The notes under the pieces: generated by a model
Seen by the model: the letters and a program-made list of their open reading frames with translations, nothing else
Database searches by the model: none
What the model was told of the DNA's origin: nothing
Shown here: positions 1-9,900 of the stretch, piece after piece
How positions within the stretch are numbered: the first letter of the stretch is position 1
Layout: the number at the start of each line of letters is the position of its first letter
Made by a program: the position numbers and the translations under genes
Source of the DNA: Petrolisthes cinctipes
Lineage: Eukaryota > Arthropoda > Malacostraca > Decapoda > Porcellanidae
Assembly: GCA_033782935.1 (NCBI GenBank)
Contig: JAWQEG010000722.1
Coordinates: 78,111 to 142,110 of the forward strand
Direction: 5' to 3'
Length of the DNA stretch: 64,000 bases

Positions 1-876
1 GAATAAACAAAAATTGAATCAGTTAAGGGTATATAGTTGTATTACGAAAGCTATGCATTTTTGTCGGAAATATCCTAAGAGGAAATGACATACATGTACT
101 AAGAAAATGTATTTGACAGAAAGGAATTAATTGATGGTAATGATTATGGACAAAAGCCTGTATAATACCCACATTGTTAACCGAGAGAACCTGTATATTT
201 TCACCAGGAAAAAAAAAATATATATACTATATAATAATACCGGTACATACTAAAAAATGAATTATAAACACTGAGTCATGTCTCTTTAATTATGTACCTG
301 TTACATTAGAAACCTTGTGAATCTGTGAGATAAGATAACCCTCAATGTGTAGCAAACAGATAAACAAATGATTGTACATTACCCTTTGTCTTGTTGACCC
401 CTAAGGACATTATTGTAATCATACACTCCTATCTCACCTACATTTTTGGTCAGTGTGTCAGTCTAAGTAAGGTCTGATGCTACTGTGTGTGTGGGGCGCA
501 CCTTCACAAATTTGGTTTGTAAGCCTTGTTTATTGGTAGTGAAAATGTGGTGGTGAGTAGTGAAGATGTGTATTAGTGATGATGTGTGTTGGTGAGTGTA
601 GTGATGTGTATTGGTGAATGTACTGATGTGTATTGGTGATAGTGTCATGCCGAATTGATGAATTTTTTAATAAATTTTCCCAGTGAAATTTTCTAAGAAA
701 TCCCTATTGCAATTTTTCCATCACCATAAACAAAACAAAACCGTACATAATTATAGCATGATACCATAACTGATGATAACTGATATTCTGAGATAAATAT
801 AAAAAACTCATGTTAGCTGCAAATTCAAACCTCTTATCACTTTCAATTCCTTCTTTCCTTACTCTTTGTTCAATGG
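1..876. other. 5' flank without a recognisable gene; short minisatellite
   Basis: AT-rich sequence with no supportable coding region. At about 545-645 there is an imperfect tandem array of roughly 22-base units of the type GATGTGTATTGGTGA, varying in a few bases each. The open frame across it on the minus strand is a by-product of the repeat. The right end (about 860-904) becomes pyrimidine-rich and forms the splice acceptor tract of the ALG1 exon. Confidence 0.6.
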
Positions 877-901
877 TTGGTATCCCCTCTCTCTGTCCCC
901 T

Positions 902-904
902 TAG
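902..904 (+). other. Probable 3' splice acceptor before the ALG1 coding exon
   Basis: A CT-rich tract (TCCCCTCTCTCTGTCCCC) runs straight into TTAG, so the ALG1 exon probably begins at 905. Between 905 and 1030 the reading frame is open but the residues do not resemble ALG1, so this part is probably 5' untranslated. The matching upstream exon was not identified. Confidence 0.55.
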
Positions 905-1029
905 GCATAAAACAACAATTTAAACACAAACTCAGCTGCAGAAATCCATATAATGGAATCAGTGGAACTTATATATTGGAGACAACACTCAAATTTACCT
1001 CATGCTCTTCCAGATTTTTGAGAAACAAC

Positions 1030-2427
1030 ATGAGCAGTGATGATGACCAAGACCAGGAACATGATGAGGAGCAGAAGCATGAGACTGAGGAGAGTGAGTG
1101 TGAACGAGGTCATGTAAGTGTGGTGGTGTTGGGTGACCTTGGACACTCTCCCCGCATGACCTACCATGCCCTATCACTCTCCCAGGAGGGCTATGAGGTC
1201 AACCTTGTGGGGTATGCCGGGTCAAAGCCCCAAGAGGATCTGCTCAACGACCAACACATAACCCTAACCTACATGAGACCTCCACCAAACTTGTCCAACA
1301 CTGGTGTGCCCAAGATACTCTCATTTGTGTTCAAGGTGTTATGGCAGTCACTGGTACTGTTCTTCACACTTATAATGGGTCCGAGAGCCAAGGCCTTGCT
1401 GCTACAGAACCCCCCTGGTGTTCCTGCCATGCCTGTGTGTTGGTTCTACTGCTTCCTCACACGCACCAAATTTTTTATTGACTGGCACAACTATGGCTAC
1501 ACCATCCTGGCCCTCAGTCTGAGGAAGAGCCATCCACTTGTTTTCATTTATCGAATGACTGAGAAGGTGTTTGGGAAGCTGGCCCAAGGGGGACTTTGTG
1601 TGACAAAGGCCATGAAAGTTGACCTGGAGTCCAACTGGGGAATACACAGAGTGACAGTGCTGTATGACCGTCCTGCGGAAAGGTTCCACTCACTCACCTT
1701 GGAAGAGAAACACAACCTCTTCCTGAAGCTATCCTCATCCTTCCCATGCTTCTCTAGTGATGACCCAGACAAAACTGCGTTCACTGAGCGCTATGCGGAT
1801 GGCAGGCTGGACCTGTGTGAGGACCGTCCAGCTCTCCTTGTGTCTTCCACCAGTTGGACTGAAGATGAGGATTTCTCTATCCTCTTCCACGCCCTCCAGG
1901 ACTACGAGAATGTGCGGCAGGAGTTCCCGGACCACTATCCCCGCCTGGTGGTGGTGGTAACTGGCAAAGGCCCAATGAAAGAATACTACACCAGCCTTGT
2001 TGAGAACCAACACTGGACCAACGTGGTTCTCCTCACACCCTGGTTGACGGCCGAGGACTACCCTAAGCTCCTGGCCTCAGCAGACTTAGGAGTCTGTCTG
2101 CACTTCTCATCATCTGGCCTTGACCTTCCAATGAAAGTTGTGGACATGTTTGGTAGTGGATTACCTGTTGCAGCCATCAGTTACCTTGCCCTACCTGAAC
2201 TGGTCAAACACAATGAAAATGGTCTCATATTCAAGACTAAAGAGGAGCTGGCAAATCTCCTCCAGGACTGGTTCAGAGGATTTCCCCGTGAGACAGCCAT
2301 CAAGGAGACCTATTATGACTTTTATAAAAATATTGATGAGTTTCGAAGGCTGCAGTGGCATCCCTGTTGGACTTGTAATGCTCTGCCATTATTTGGTCAA
2401 GATGGGAATGTTGCCAAACACAATTGA
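1030..2427 (+). CDS. ALG1: ALG1, chitobiosyldiphosphodolichol beta-mannosyltransferase
   Basis: This GT33-family enzyme adds the first mannose (beta-1,4) from GDP-mannose to GlcNAc2-PP-dolichol on the cytosolic face of the ER. The protein is 465 aa, close to the roughly 460 aa usual for animal ALG1. Visible family blocks are VVVLGDLGHSPRMTYHALSL (residues 31-50), the QNPPGVPA segment with WHNYGY, SSTSWTEDEDFSIL (about 271-284), TGKGPMKEYY, and SSSGLDLPMKVVDMFG (about 360-375). A hydrophobic stretch around residues 95-115 fits the family. The chosen ATG at 1030 precedes a very acidic, Asp/Glu-rich N-terminus. The frame stays open upstream to a good acceptor (TTAG ending at 904), so an upstream exon may exist. 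The usual N-terminal membrane anchor is not encoded here. All the visible coding sequence is one exon, unlike the many-exon vertebrate gene, which suggests intron loss or an intact retrogene. Confidence 0.93.
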   Translation: MSSDDDQDQEHDEEQKHETEESECERGHVSVVVLGDLGHSPRMTYHALSLSQEGYEVNLVGYAGSKPQEDLLNDQHITLTYMRPPPNLSNTGVPKILSFVFKVLWQSLVLFFTLIMGPRAKALLLQNPPGVPAMPVCWFYCFLTRTKFFIDWHNYGYTILALSLRKSHPLVFIYRMTEKVFGKLAQGGLCVTKAMKVDLESNWGIHRVTVLYDRPAERFHSLTLEEKHNLFLKLSSSFPCFSSDDPDKTAFTERYADGRLDLCEDRPALLVSSTSWTEDEDFSILFHALQDYENVRQEFPDHYPRLVVVVTGKGPMKEYYTSLVENQHWTNVVLLTPWLTAEDYPKLLASADLGVCLHFSSSGLDLPMKVVDMFGSGLPVAAISYLALPELVKHNENGLIFKTKEELANLLQDWFRGFPRETAIKETYYDFYKNIDEFRRLQWHPCWTCNALPLFGQDGNVAKHN

Positions 2428-2679
2428 AATTTTATAAGTGTGTATAAGTAACATGAGGAGGAGATAGAGAGGAGGGACAGAATAACATGAAGAAAATCGA
2501 AGGAAAGGAGGGACAGTTGAAGAATTGAGAGTGGCTTGGATCCAAAAGAGTGCAAATGCCTTTACAGAAAGTGAAAGAAATTCACTGTGTGTGTGCATGT
2601 ACAGACTAAAGCAAGTAAATAGTGTGTATAAATGATTTTGAGAAAGACAAAAAGTGTAGATATTCATGTGTTTGTGTAA

Positions 2680-2685
2680 AATAAA
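2680..2685 (+). terminator. Polyadenylation signal of ALG1
   Basis: A canonical AATAAA hexamer lies about 250 bases after the ALG1 stop codon and is followed by GT-rich sequence (TTTGTAAG, then TGTGTGTGG), the usual arrangement for cleavage and polyadenylation. Confidence 0.6.
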
Positions 2686-5011
2686 AGTTTGTAAGAGTAA
2701 ATGTGTGTGGTGTACTTCATGTACAGTCTAAGGTAAAAGTGGTATCCTTGTTATTTGTTGTATTATTGTATGTTTTGTTTGCAACCACATTATACTGTAC
2801 CAGTAGTACATTTATTATATTGCCAAGAATGTCATACATTTCATGTATTAGTGTATAAGGAGTTATTTTTTTAACCTGGCAACAATTCACTTCATTCCAT
2901 TCCAACTGAGACCGTAAATAGATATGTGAAGTAAATCCCAGCATTGACAATTATTACTGGGGATAAGTGTTTTGTTGTATAGATACAGTAATTATGTGAT
3001 TGTTTATATAATTGATGGATAGTGTGTGTAATTTGTTTGCATTACTGTACAGTACAGAAAGACCTAAGAAATGTGATAATGGAGCAGGTGAATTTTGTCT
3101 GGTCAAAGAAGAAATAATCACTTAACACTAGCAGTTCCAAGTATATTCAGGGAAGAAACAAGTGCCTTATTCTGTGGTGTGAGTTAGAAAGTTCTTTCCT
3201 AGACTCAGTTCAGATATCTGGGAGTGAAGATTTTTTTACCAAATAATTTACACCGTGATGGAGCTCTTGTATTCAATGGCCAGACACCATTTGAAATTTA
3301 CTGAGAGCAAATAATTTAGGACATTGGAAAACTCCAATAACTTGAGTGTTAATGGAGGAACCATTGAAGTATATAGAAAGTTTCATATGGTCTTGCATTC
3401 CTGGCACTTAGAGGAACAATGTAGAATTTTAGGAAGTGGAGTCACTGTACAATCTTTCCCACATAAAATTGAATGAGTTGAAGCATTGATTTACAATTAT
3501 CAGGTTGTTATTATTAAAATACTTTGAGGAAAAGTTCTCTTCGTTGCTCAATTCCTATTATTTTGCAATACAGATTAAGTAATGAAAAGGTTCTTCATCT
3601 CTAAATTTGTATAGCAAAATAATTGATAGAAATTGAGTGATGAAGAGAACTTTTCATCGAAAGAAAGAGCTTAGTAAGACCACCCTCAGATTTTTTAGTG
3701 TAAGCGTAATATCTTAAATTACCTATTCTTCTCATTCCCTCCTCCCATTCTCCATTTTCATTATTTTTCATTTTTCTTCTCCTTTGGCTCTCTCTCATCC
3801 TTGCAATTTTTCAATTTTCTCTATACTGTATATGCTTTACACTCATATTTCTACTGTATGTAATTGGTAGTTTCTTATTTAATTAAAGGATCTGTGATTT
3901 CAAAAGATAATTGAAGTTTTTTTTATTTTTCCTAACTCTGGCACAAAGCAGAGAACGTAATGAGAGAATCTTTTGAATTCAATTCAATTCTGTTGAATGG
4001 CATTTTTTGAAGGAAAACAGTAGTTAATACCGTATTCATTTCAAGCATTGAAGGGGTCTCCAAATTATGTGATGTTACCTATTCATCCAAATCATGTCAC
4101 AAAACAGACTCCCTCAATAAACATGCAGCAGTTATATAAAATATGTTTGCTACGTTTTTGCCGATTTGGCTGAAAATGACACGAGTAGGCTGAGACTAGC
4201 CTATTATTTGATGCAACCATACGGAAAATTTAGAAAAATTGGATGATTTTAGATTTCCGAAATTTCCTTTTAGTTCACACTAGAGACCGTATTATAATAA
4301 AAAAAAAAAATTATATGGTCTCTAGTTCACATCACGTAAATATCTCTGGGCCATTTCATGGTGTCAGTGGAGAATGGGGAATTCATGGCAATAATTCGTT
4401 GAAGTTTTGCTGTGGAGTTCCGTAATATCTTTTTATACGAAATACTGTAGAAGGAAATAGTATGGGACCTTCCCAAGATCTCGGAATTTTTAAGAACACC
4501 CTGGGATCTTTGAAAATATGTCAAAAGGATTTTTTGGTCCGTAAAATTAATACTGTGTACGGTAATTTCATGTCGTATTATATGTTTGACTATATTCTAA
4601 GTACAAATAGTAATGGTTACAATATGAATATCTGATTAAACAAATTAAGTCCATTGATTTCCATAAATTAACCTAATGCAAAGTTTGACTGAATCGTGGG
4701 AATCTCGGGATTTTTTTGGCGAGTAGTATTGGGATTTTAGGAATTTCATTACTTTTCACTGGCAACCCTGGCAAACATGAGTAAAAAAATTCGTTTAATG
4801 TGTCAGTAGTGTCACAGTGTCAGACAGTCAGTGGTATTTACATATAGTGTTGAGTTTGTTGATGGTGTTATTATGTTAGGAATATATACCAACATGTAAT
4901 TCAGAATATTATATAGTAACTTTAGTGACTTATGTTAGGTATAGACAAGCAAGTATTCAGAATATATAAAAACAAAAAATATATATAGTACACTCAGACA
5001 TAATAGTTTGG
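2686..5011. other. Intergenic AT-rich sequence between ALG1 and the first repeat cluster
   Basis: No coding region is supportable. It holds a fold-back element at 3526-3659 (listed separately) and a small hairpin at about 4276-4325, where CTAGAGACC and GGTCTCTAG flank an A-rich loop. The rest is unremarkable AT-rich DNA. Confidence 0.6.
3526..3659. repeat. Fold-back element, arms about 50 bp
   Basis: The left arm (about 3526-3583, containing GAAAAGTTCTCTTCGTTGCT and TTTTGCAATACAG) is the imperfect reverse complement of the right arm (about 3601-3659, containing TTGTATAGCAAAATAA and GAAGAGAACTTTTCATC). A related arm occurs at about 47655-47730 upstream of a DNMT1 exon, so this is a dispersed family. 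No transposase is present, so it is best described as a non-autonomous fold-back or MITE-like repeat. Confidence 0.6.
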
Positions 5012-6030
5012 TAAATATTGAAAGAATTACCGGTATTAGTACAGAAGTGGACCTTAATTCAGCAGTGTTGCCAGATCCGGCTGGGTCCTAGTATTTTACC
5101 CCTGTCATTTATTGTACTTTATCACGATTATTTCCCGGTAGTTTGCCCAGGTTAGGTCCCGGTAGTTTGCCCAGGTTAGGTCCCGGCAGTCTGATGCGGT
5201 CTTGGTTAGGTTAGGTCAGGTCAGGTAAGGTCAGGCTAATTTCAAAATGCCCCATTTGAATATGACCTATCTTGGAAACGGGGCATTTGAGGAAGAAAAA
5301 CCATAGAAGAAAAGTGTCTTAGAATGGTCCGAAATAGTGGGTAATAATGACAGTAAAATATCTATTATACAGTAAGGTCCACTTCTGTACCTTTACCGAA
5401 TTACCGTTATTGCGTACGGGTTTTCTACCTTCATTACCCACTTATTAAGACCATTCTAAGACCCTTTTCGGTATTTATTGAAAGAATTACCGTTTTGCAG
5501 CAGTGTTGCCAGATCCGGCTGGGTCCCAGTATTTTGCCCCAGTCATTTATTGTACTTTATCACGATTATTTCCCGGTAGCTTGCCCAGGTTAGGTTCCGG
5601 TAGTCTGCCCAGGTTAGGTCCCGGTAGTCTGATGCGGTCTAGGTTAGGTTAGGTAAGGTCAGGTAAGGTCAGACTAATTTCAAAATGCCCCATTTGAATA
5701 TGCCCTATTTTGGAAATGGGGCATTTGCAGAGGAAATGCCATAGAAGAAAATAGTCTTAGAATGGTCTAAATTAGTGGGTAATGAAGGTAGAAAAACCGT
5801 ACGCAATAACGGTAATTCTTTCAATATTTACCCTATTTTCTATGGCATTTCCTCCGCATTTTGAAACTAGCCTGACCTTACCTGACCTAGAGCTCATTAG
5901 ACTACCGGGACTTAACCTGGGCAAACTACCGGGACCTAACCTGGGCAAACCATGGTAAAGTACCACAGGAACTGACTGGGGCAAAATACTGGGACCTAGC
6001 CGGATCTGGCAACACTGCTACAAAATGGCA
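5012..6030. repeat. Composite repeat cluster 1 (inverted and nested MITE-like units)
   Basis: Several copies in both orientations share an internal module running from GCAGTGTTGCCAGATCCGG through TTGCCCAGGTTAGGTCCCGG and AAATGCCCCATTTGAATATG to CTTAGAATGGTC. Some ends carry GGTAAATATTGAAAGAATTACC; another unit is bounded by CAGAAGTGGACCTTA. The antisense copy covers about 5827-6030. A second cluster of the same units lies at 50795-52570. The repeats contain GGTTAGG/CCTAACC runs, but these are part of the unit rather than a telomere array. Confidence 0.7.
5042..5387. mobile_element. TA-flanked MITE inside cluster 1
   Basis: This 346-bp element has terminal inverted repeats CAGAAGTGGACCTTA at the left and TAAGGTCCACTTCTG at the right, each flanked by TA (5040-5041 and 5388-5389), as expected of Tc1/mariner-type target duplication. 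It has no coding capacity. It interrupts a GGTAAATATTGAAAG-type unit. A 384-bp relative at 51765-52148 sits at the matching place in cluster 2. Confidence 0.65.
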
Positions 6031-6189
6031 ATAGTGTAGATAAAATACCATATATACCAACACATGATTCAGAATAATATATAGTAGTGACTGACAATGG
6101 TTGAGGAATACAGTGGTAGTGGTATATGGCTACAAAGGTAATGTATAGTATAATTTTGTTGTTAATACTCGAGTCTTGCATTTACATAT

Positions 6190-6232
6190 TTTATTTATTT
6201 TATTTTATTATTTATTTATTTATTTATATATA

Positions 6233-6270
<38 letters not shown>
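6190..6270. repeat. AT-rich low-complexity tract with a long poly-T run
   Basis: TTTATT repeats and TATATA are followed by about 30 consecutive T (about 6237-6269). This may be the A-tail of an old antisense retroinsertion or simple slippage; nothing attached to it could be recognised. Confidence 0.6.
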
Positions 6271-6272
<2 letters not shown>

Positions 6273-6412
6273 TTGAGAGAGAATATGTGAAGTTTGGATT
6301 AATGGATGTGGGGAAAGCACGAACATTGATATATTTAACTTTGATTATGAATTGATGACAAGCTAATAATGTCGTAAATTATGATAAAAACGAGCCACAT
6401 TTTGTCGAACTT

Positions 6413-6565
6413 AACTTAAACAAACTTGACCTGCCTGACCTAACTTAACCTAACACAGCACAACACAACCTAAACTGGCTTAACCTAATCTAACCTAGCC
6501 AAAGTTTCCTAACCTAACCCAACCCAACCCAGCCCAACCTAAACTGGCTTAATTTAACCTAACTG
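6413..6565. repeat. Degenerate CCTAA/TTAGG-like interstitial tract
   Basis: Repeated short units such as CCTAACCTAACCC, CCAACCCAACCC and AACCTAAACTGGCTTAA make up about 150 bases. CCTAA is the complement of TTAGG, the arthropod telomere repeat, but units here vary and the tract lies between genes, so it is a degenerate interstitial array at best. Confidence 0.5.
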
Positions 6566-6726
6566 AATCTGAAACGTGGCAACCTTCGGTCAAGGGTATT
6601 ATTAATTATTTTATGACGTCTTTATTTACCTAAGTACATAATGGCAATAAAATAAACTTATTGATGGTGATGTGTTAAAAAAAGAAAAACAATTGATAAC
6701 CAAGGCATAGATTTTTGTAGTTACCA

Positions 6727-6888
6727 TTAAAGTGCTACTACAGTGTTGGTTAATCAGGAGCAAATGATTCCTCCAAACTATTCCAAACAACACACCACCA
6801 TTATTTTGGTTAATCTGGTCCTGTTTCCTGGCATACTTTGGAGGAATCAAGGCACTTTAACATACCAAAAGTGTATTACCCCCTTAAG
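6727..6888. repeat. TTAA-type fold-back repeat, copy 1
   Basis: Arms GATTCCTCCAAACTATTCCA (about 6767) and TGGCATACTTTGGAGGAATC (about 6829-6848) are inverted, with outer arms that continue towards CCCCCTTAA at 6880-6888. It is one of at least eight copies in the window. It lies about 100 bases upstream of the first recognised ANKS6 coding exon. Confidence 0.6.
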
Positions 6889-6983
6889 TATATAATTATG
6901 TGCTTTGCTTTATCTTGTTTTTGAAAGAATTTTGATGTAGTTTTTCATTATGTATCAACAGAGCAACCTATGGTGGTAATGAG

Positions 6984-9900
6984 ATGATGGATGTTGACCC
7001 GGTACAGGAGTTCCACCGAGCCACTGAAGAGGGTGACATCGACTATGTTAGTTCCGTCATTAAGGCTGGTTAGTTTGTACACTACATCACTGTCTTGTCT
7101 CATTTTGGTTCATGGTAGTGTTGCTTTTTGGGGAGTCTTTAATTTAATTTTTAGTTAAGTACTCCAAACAGGTAAGTACTATACTAAATTGGTAAACTCA
7201 CCTGATGAGGCCATTAGAGGGGAGTACGTGACCAGAAAGGAGACTGAAGACACCAATCGAATAGGGCAGTACTCCTAGGGTGGACACTGGACTGGTGATA
7301 GGGAGGATTGGAACTCCCGTTTCACCTGTCTGTCCACAACTGCTGATCTTTTTCGTGTCTCACTTACACCTAGAGTAGTCCAACATATTCTCAAAGACAT
7401 CACTCCATCTATTACACAATACAACCAAACACAATACTCACCACACCCTCTTGTCCAATTTAAAAATTTCATTATGAATAATCTTAATGAAACCTCGGAG
7501 ACCCCTGGGGATGGGTCACTAAGCTCCCCTCAGACTGAACCTTTTGTTGACAACTCCTTGTGATGTCCTGGACTATTGCCTGATACACTTGCCATCAACT
7601 TTTGCATCATTTTCGGCCTTTCCTCCAACTTCTTTTCTGTCGAACACCACTTCTTCTCTGCTAAACCTCATCTTCTCTTCCTCACCGAAACTCAGATCTC
7701 AGCATCAACCAACAGCAACTCCTACTCTGTCTCCTCTTGCTTTCTCTATCCTCAGTTTCGTGCCAAAGGCGGATGTTACGTATACATACGCAACGACTTC
7801 ACTTGTTCTTGTGTTCCCGAACTTGACTCTTCTAAATTCTCAACCTTCTGGCTTCAACTCACCTGTTACTCTCAAACTAAATACATCTGTGCTGTATATC
7901 TCTCTCCTAACTCTACTGACTATCCAAAATTCTTTGAATATATTACCTCAGAAGTGGAACACATTCTATCCCATTTTCCTTTCTCAGAAATCTCCGTTTT
8001 AGGAAACTTCAATGTTCACTGCTGCCTTTGGCTCTCATCTCCCTTCACTGATCCACCTGGTGAACAAGCCTTCATCTTGTCTAGCCTCAACAACCTAGAG
8101 TAGCAAATTCAGCACCCTATCCATATAGATTACTTCACCCCCGCACAGTTGCTGTCTCTGTACAGGGGTCTCATCCGCCCCTGTATGGAGTATGGCTCTC
8201 ATGTGTGGGGTGGCTCAGCCTTCACAACACTCCTGGACAAGGTGGAATCAAAGGCCCTTTGTCTCATCAACTCTTCCCCTCTTACTGCTTCACTAAACTT
8301 CTCTTTCTTCGTCATAATGTTGCATCACTTTCTCTCTTCTATTTCTGTTACACTGGATATTGGTCTTCTAAAACAAACAAAAAAATCAAGCGGTCTAATT
8401 TGGCTAAAATGACATGTCATTCACATTTGGCATTCACATATTAATTTTACTGTTTAATTGCTTGTTATAAAGGTTGCAGTGCTGTACAGTAATTGTAACC
8501 GAGTATCCTGTTGTTAGAGTATAGTACATTAACAGGGTATATTCTTAATGATGATAGTGCTGCATAATTATATTATATGTGGTGTGACAGGTTTGGATGT
8601 GGACTGCCTTGACCATGACAACAACACAGCTCTTCACATTGCTGCAGCTAACGACCACGAGGCAGTAGTGGCGCTCTTACTGTCCTGCCAGGCTGAATCT
8701 GAGGCCACAAACAGTATGGGTTGGACTCCTTTGATGCAAGCAGCCCGTCATGGTCATATGGCTGTTGTGTTGCTGTTGGTTCAGGCTGGAGTTTCAGTGG
8801 ATGCCAGGAACAGGCTTGGTCAGTCACACCAAGGAACACATGAAACTACAATATCCTTGGTTCCTGTATTAAAATTGTGAAATAATATTTAGGATAAGCT
8901 ATAAGTATACAGTACTGTACTGCAGTACTTAGCCTCTTTGTATCTTCAACTTACCTGTGTTTTCTTGTTGATTTTGCCATGTTTTTTACCCCTCAATTTT
9001 ATCAGTTCTACAAAATTGATCAGACAAATCTCTCCCAACACCATTGTACACCCTATTGTCTAAATTATGGTAAAACCTAACCCTGATTTTGTGTAGGTAT
9101 GACGGCACTGATGTTGGCCTCAGTGAGTGGACATATGGGTACCATCCGCACACTCATTGATGTTGGAGCCAACTACAACCCACCCTCCTCTATCACCCCA
9201 TGCCAGGTGACACCCCTCATGATTGCGGCCCAACATGGAAATGATGCTGTGGTTCGCCTTTATCTTGACAAAGGAGTCAATGCCAAACAAGCCACCCCCA
9301 AGACTGGTAAGTATACAGTATTTAAATACAGTATTATAGGTATTTCCATGATATTACAGTACTATATATTTACCATGTATGTTACTTAAAGTCATCTAAC
9401 CTGGTTGGTGCACTGTTTTTACTCATTGCCATGGGCAGGTTTGTTTATGCTGGGATATAACTTAATTTCTGTGTACACTCTACCTTCGATTTAATGGACT
9501 TAATACTGTACTGTGCATACAAAATACAGTACAGTAATTCTAAACTTATGTTAGAAGTAAGGGCAATGTCCATTGAGAGGTTGTTCACTCTAAAGGGGTT
9601 AGGCTTAAGCGTGAGGGTAAGGGGGGGTCCTTGAGTTTTTACTCGTACAGTACACACACATTTTCTGAGTTTGTATTAAATATTTTTGGTCACTTTCTCT
9701 TAAAGTCACTTCGCCCTCTACAAATGCACACCATGTTTAAACTATGTTTTAACTAAACGGACAAAAGTTTCAAGTAACGGACTTTCTGTACGGTAGCAAA
9801 AAGTGTCAGTTAAATCGAGGGTCGAGTGTACAGTTGGCTCCACTTCTCCACTTACCACTTAGCATTGCCAATGTTGAGCCATCCAGAAATTTGAATCCCG

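Noticed and set aside
1402..2013. Minus-strand open frames inside ALG1
   Set aside because: Antisense shadows of a strongly conserved coding frame, with no family similarity.
6190..6270. A retrogene marked by the poly-T run
   Set aside because: No processed coding sequence adjoins the run on either side.
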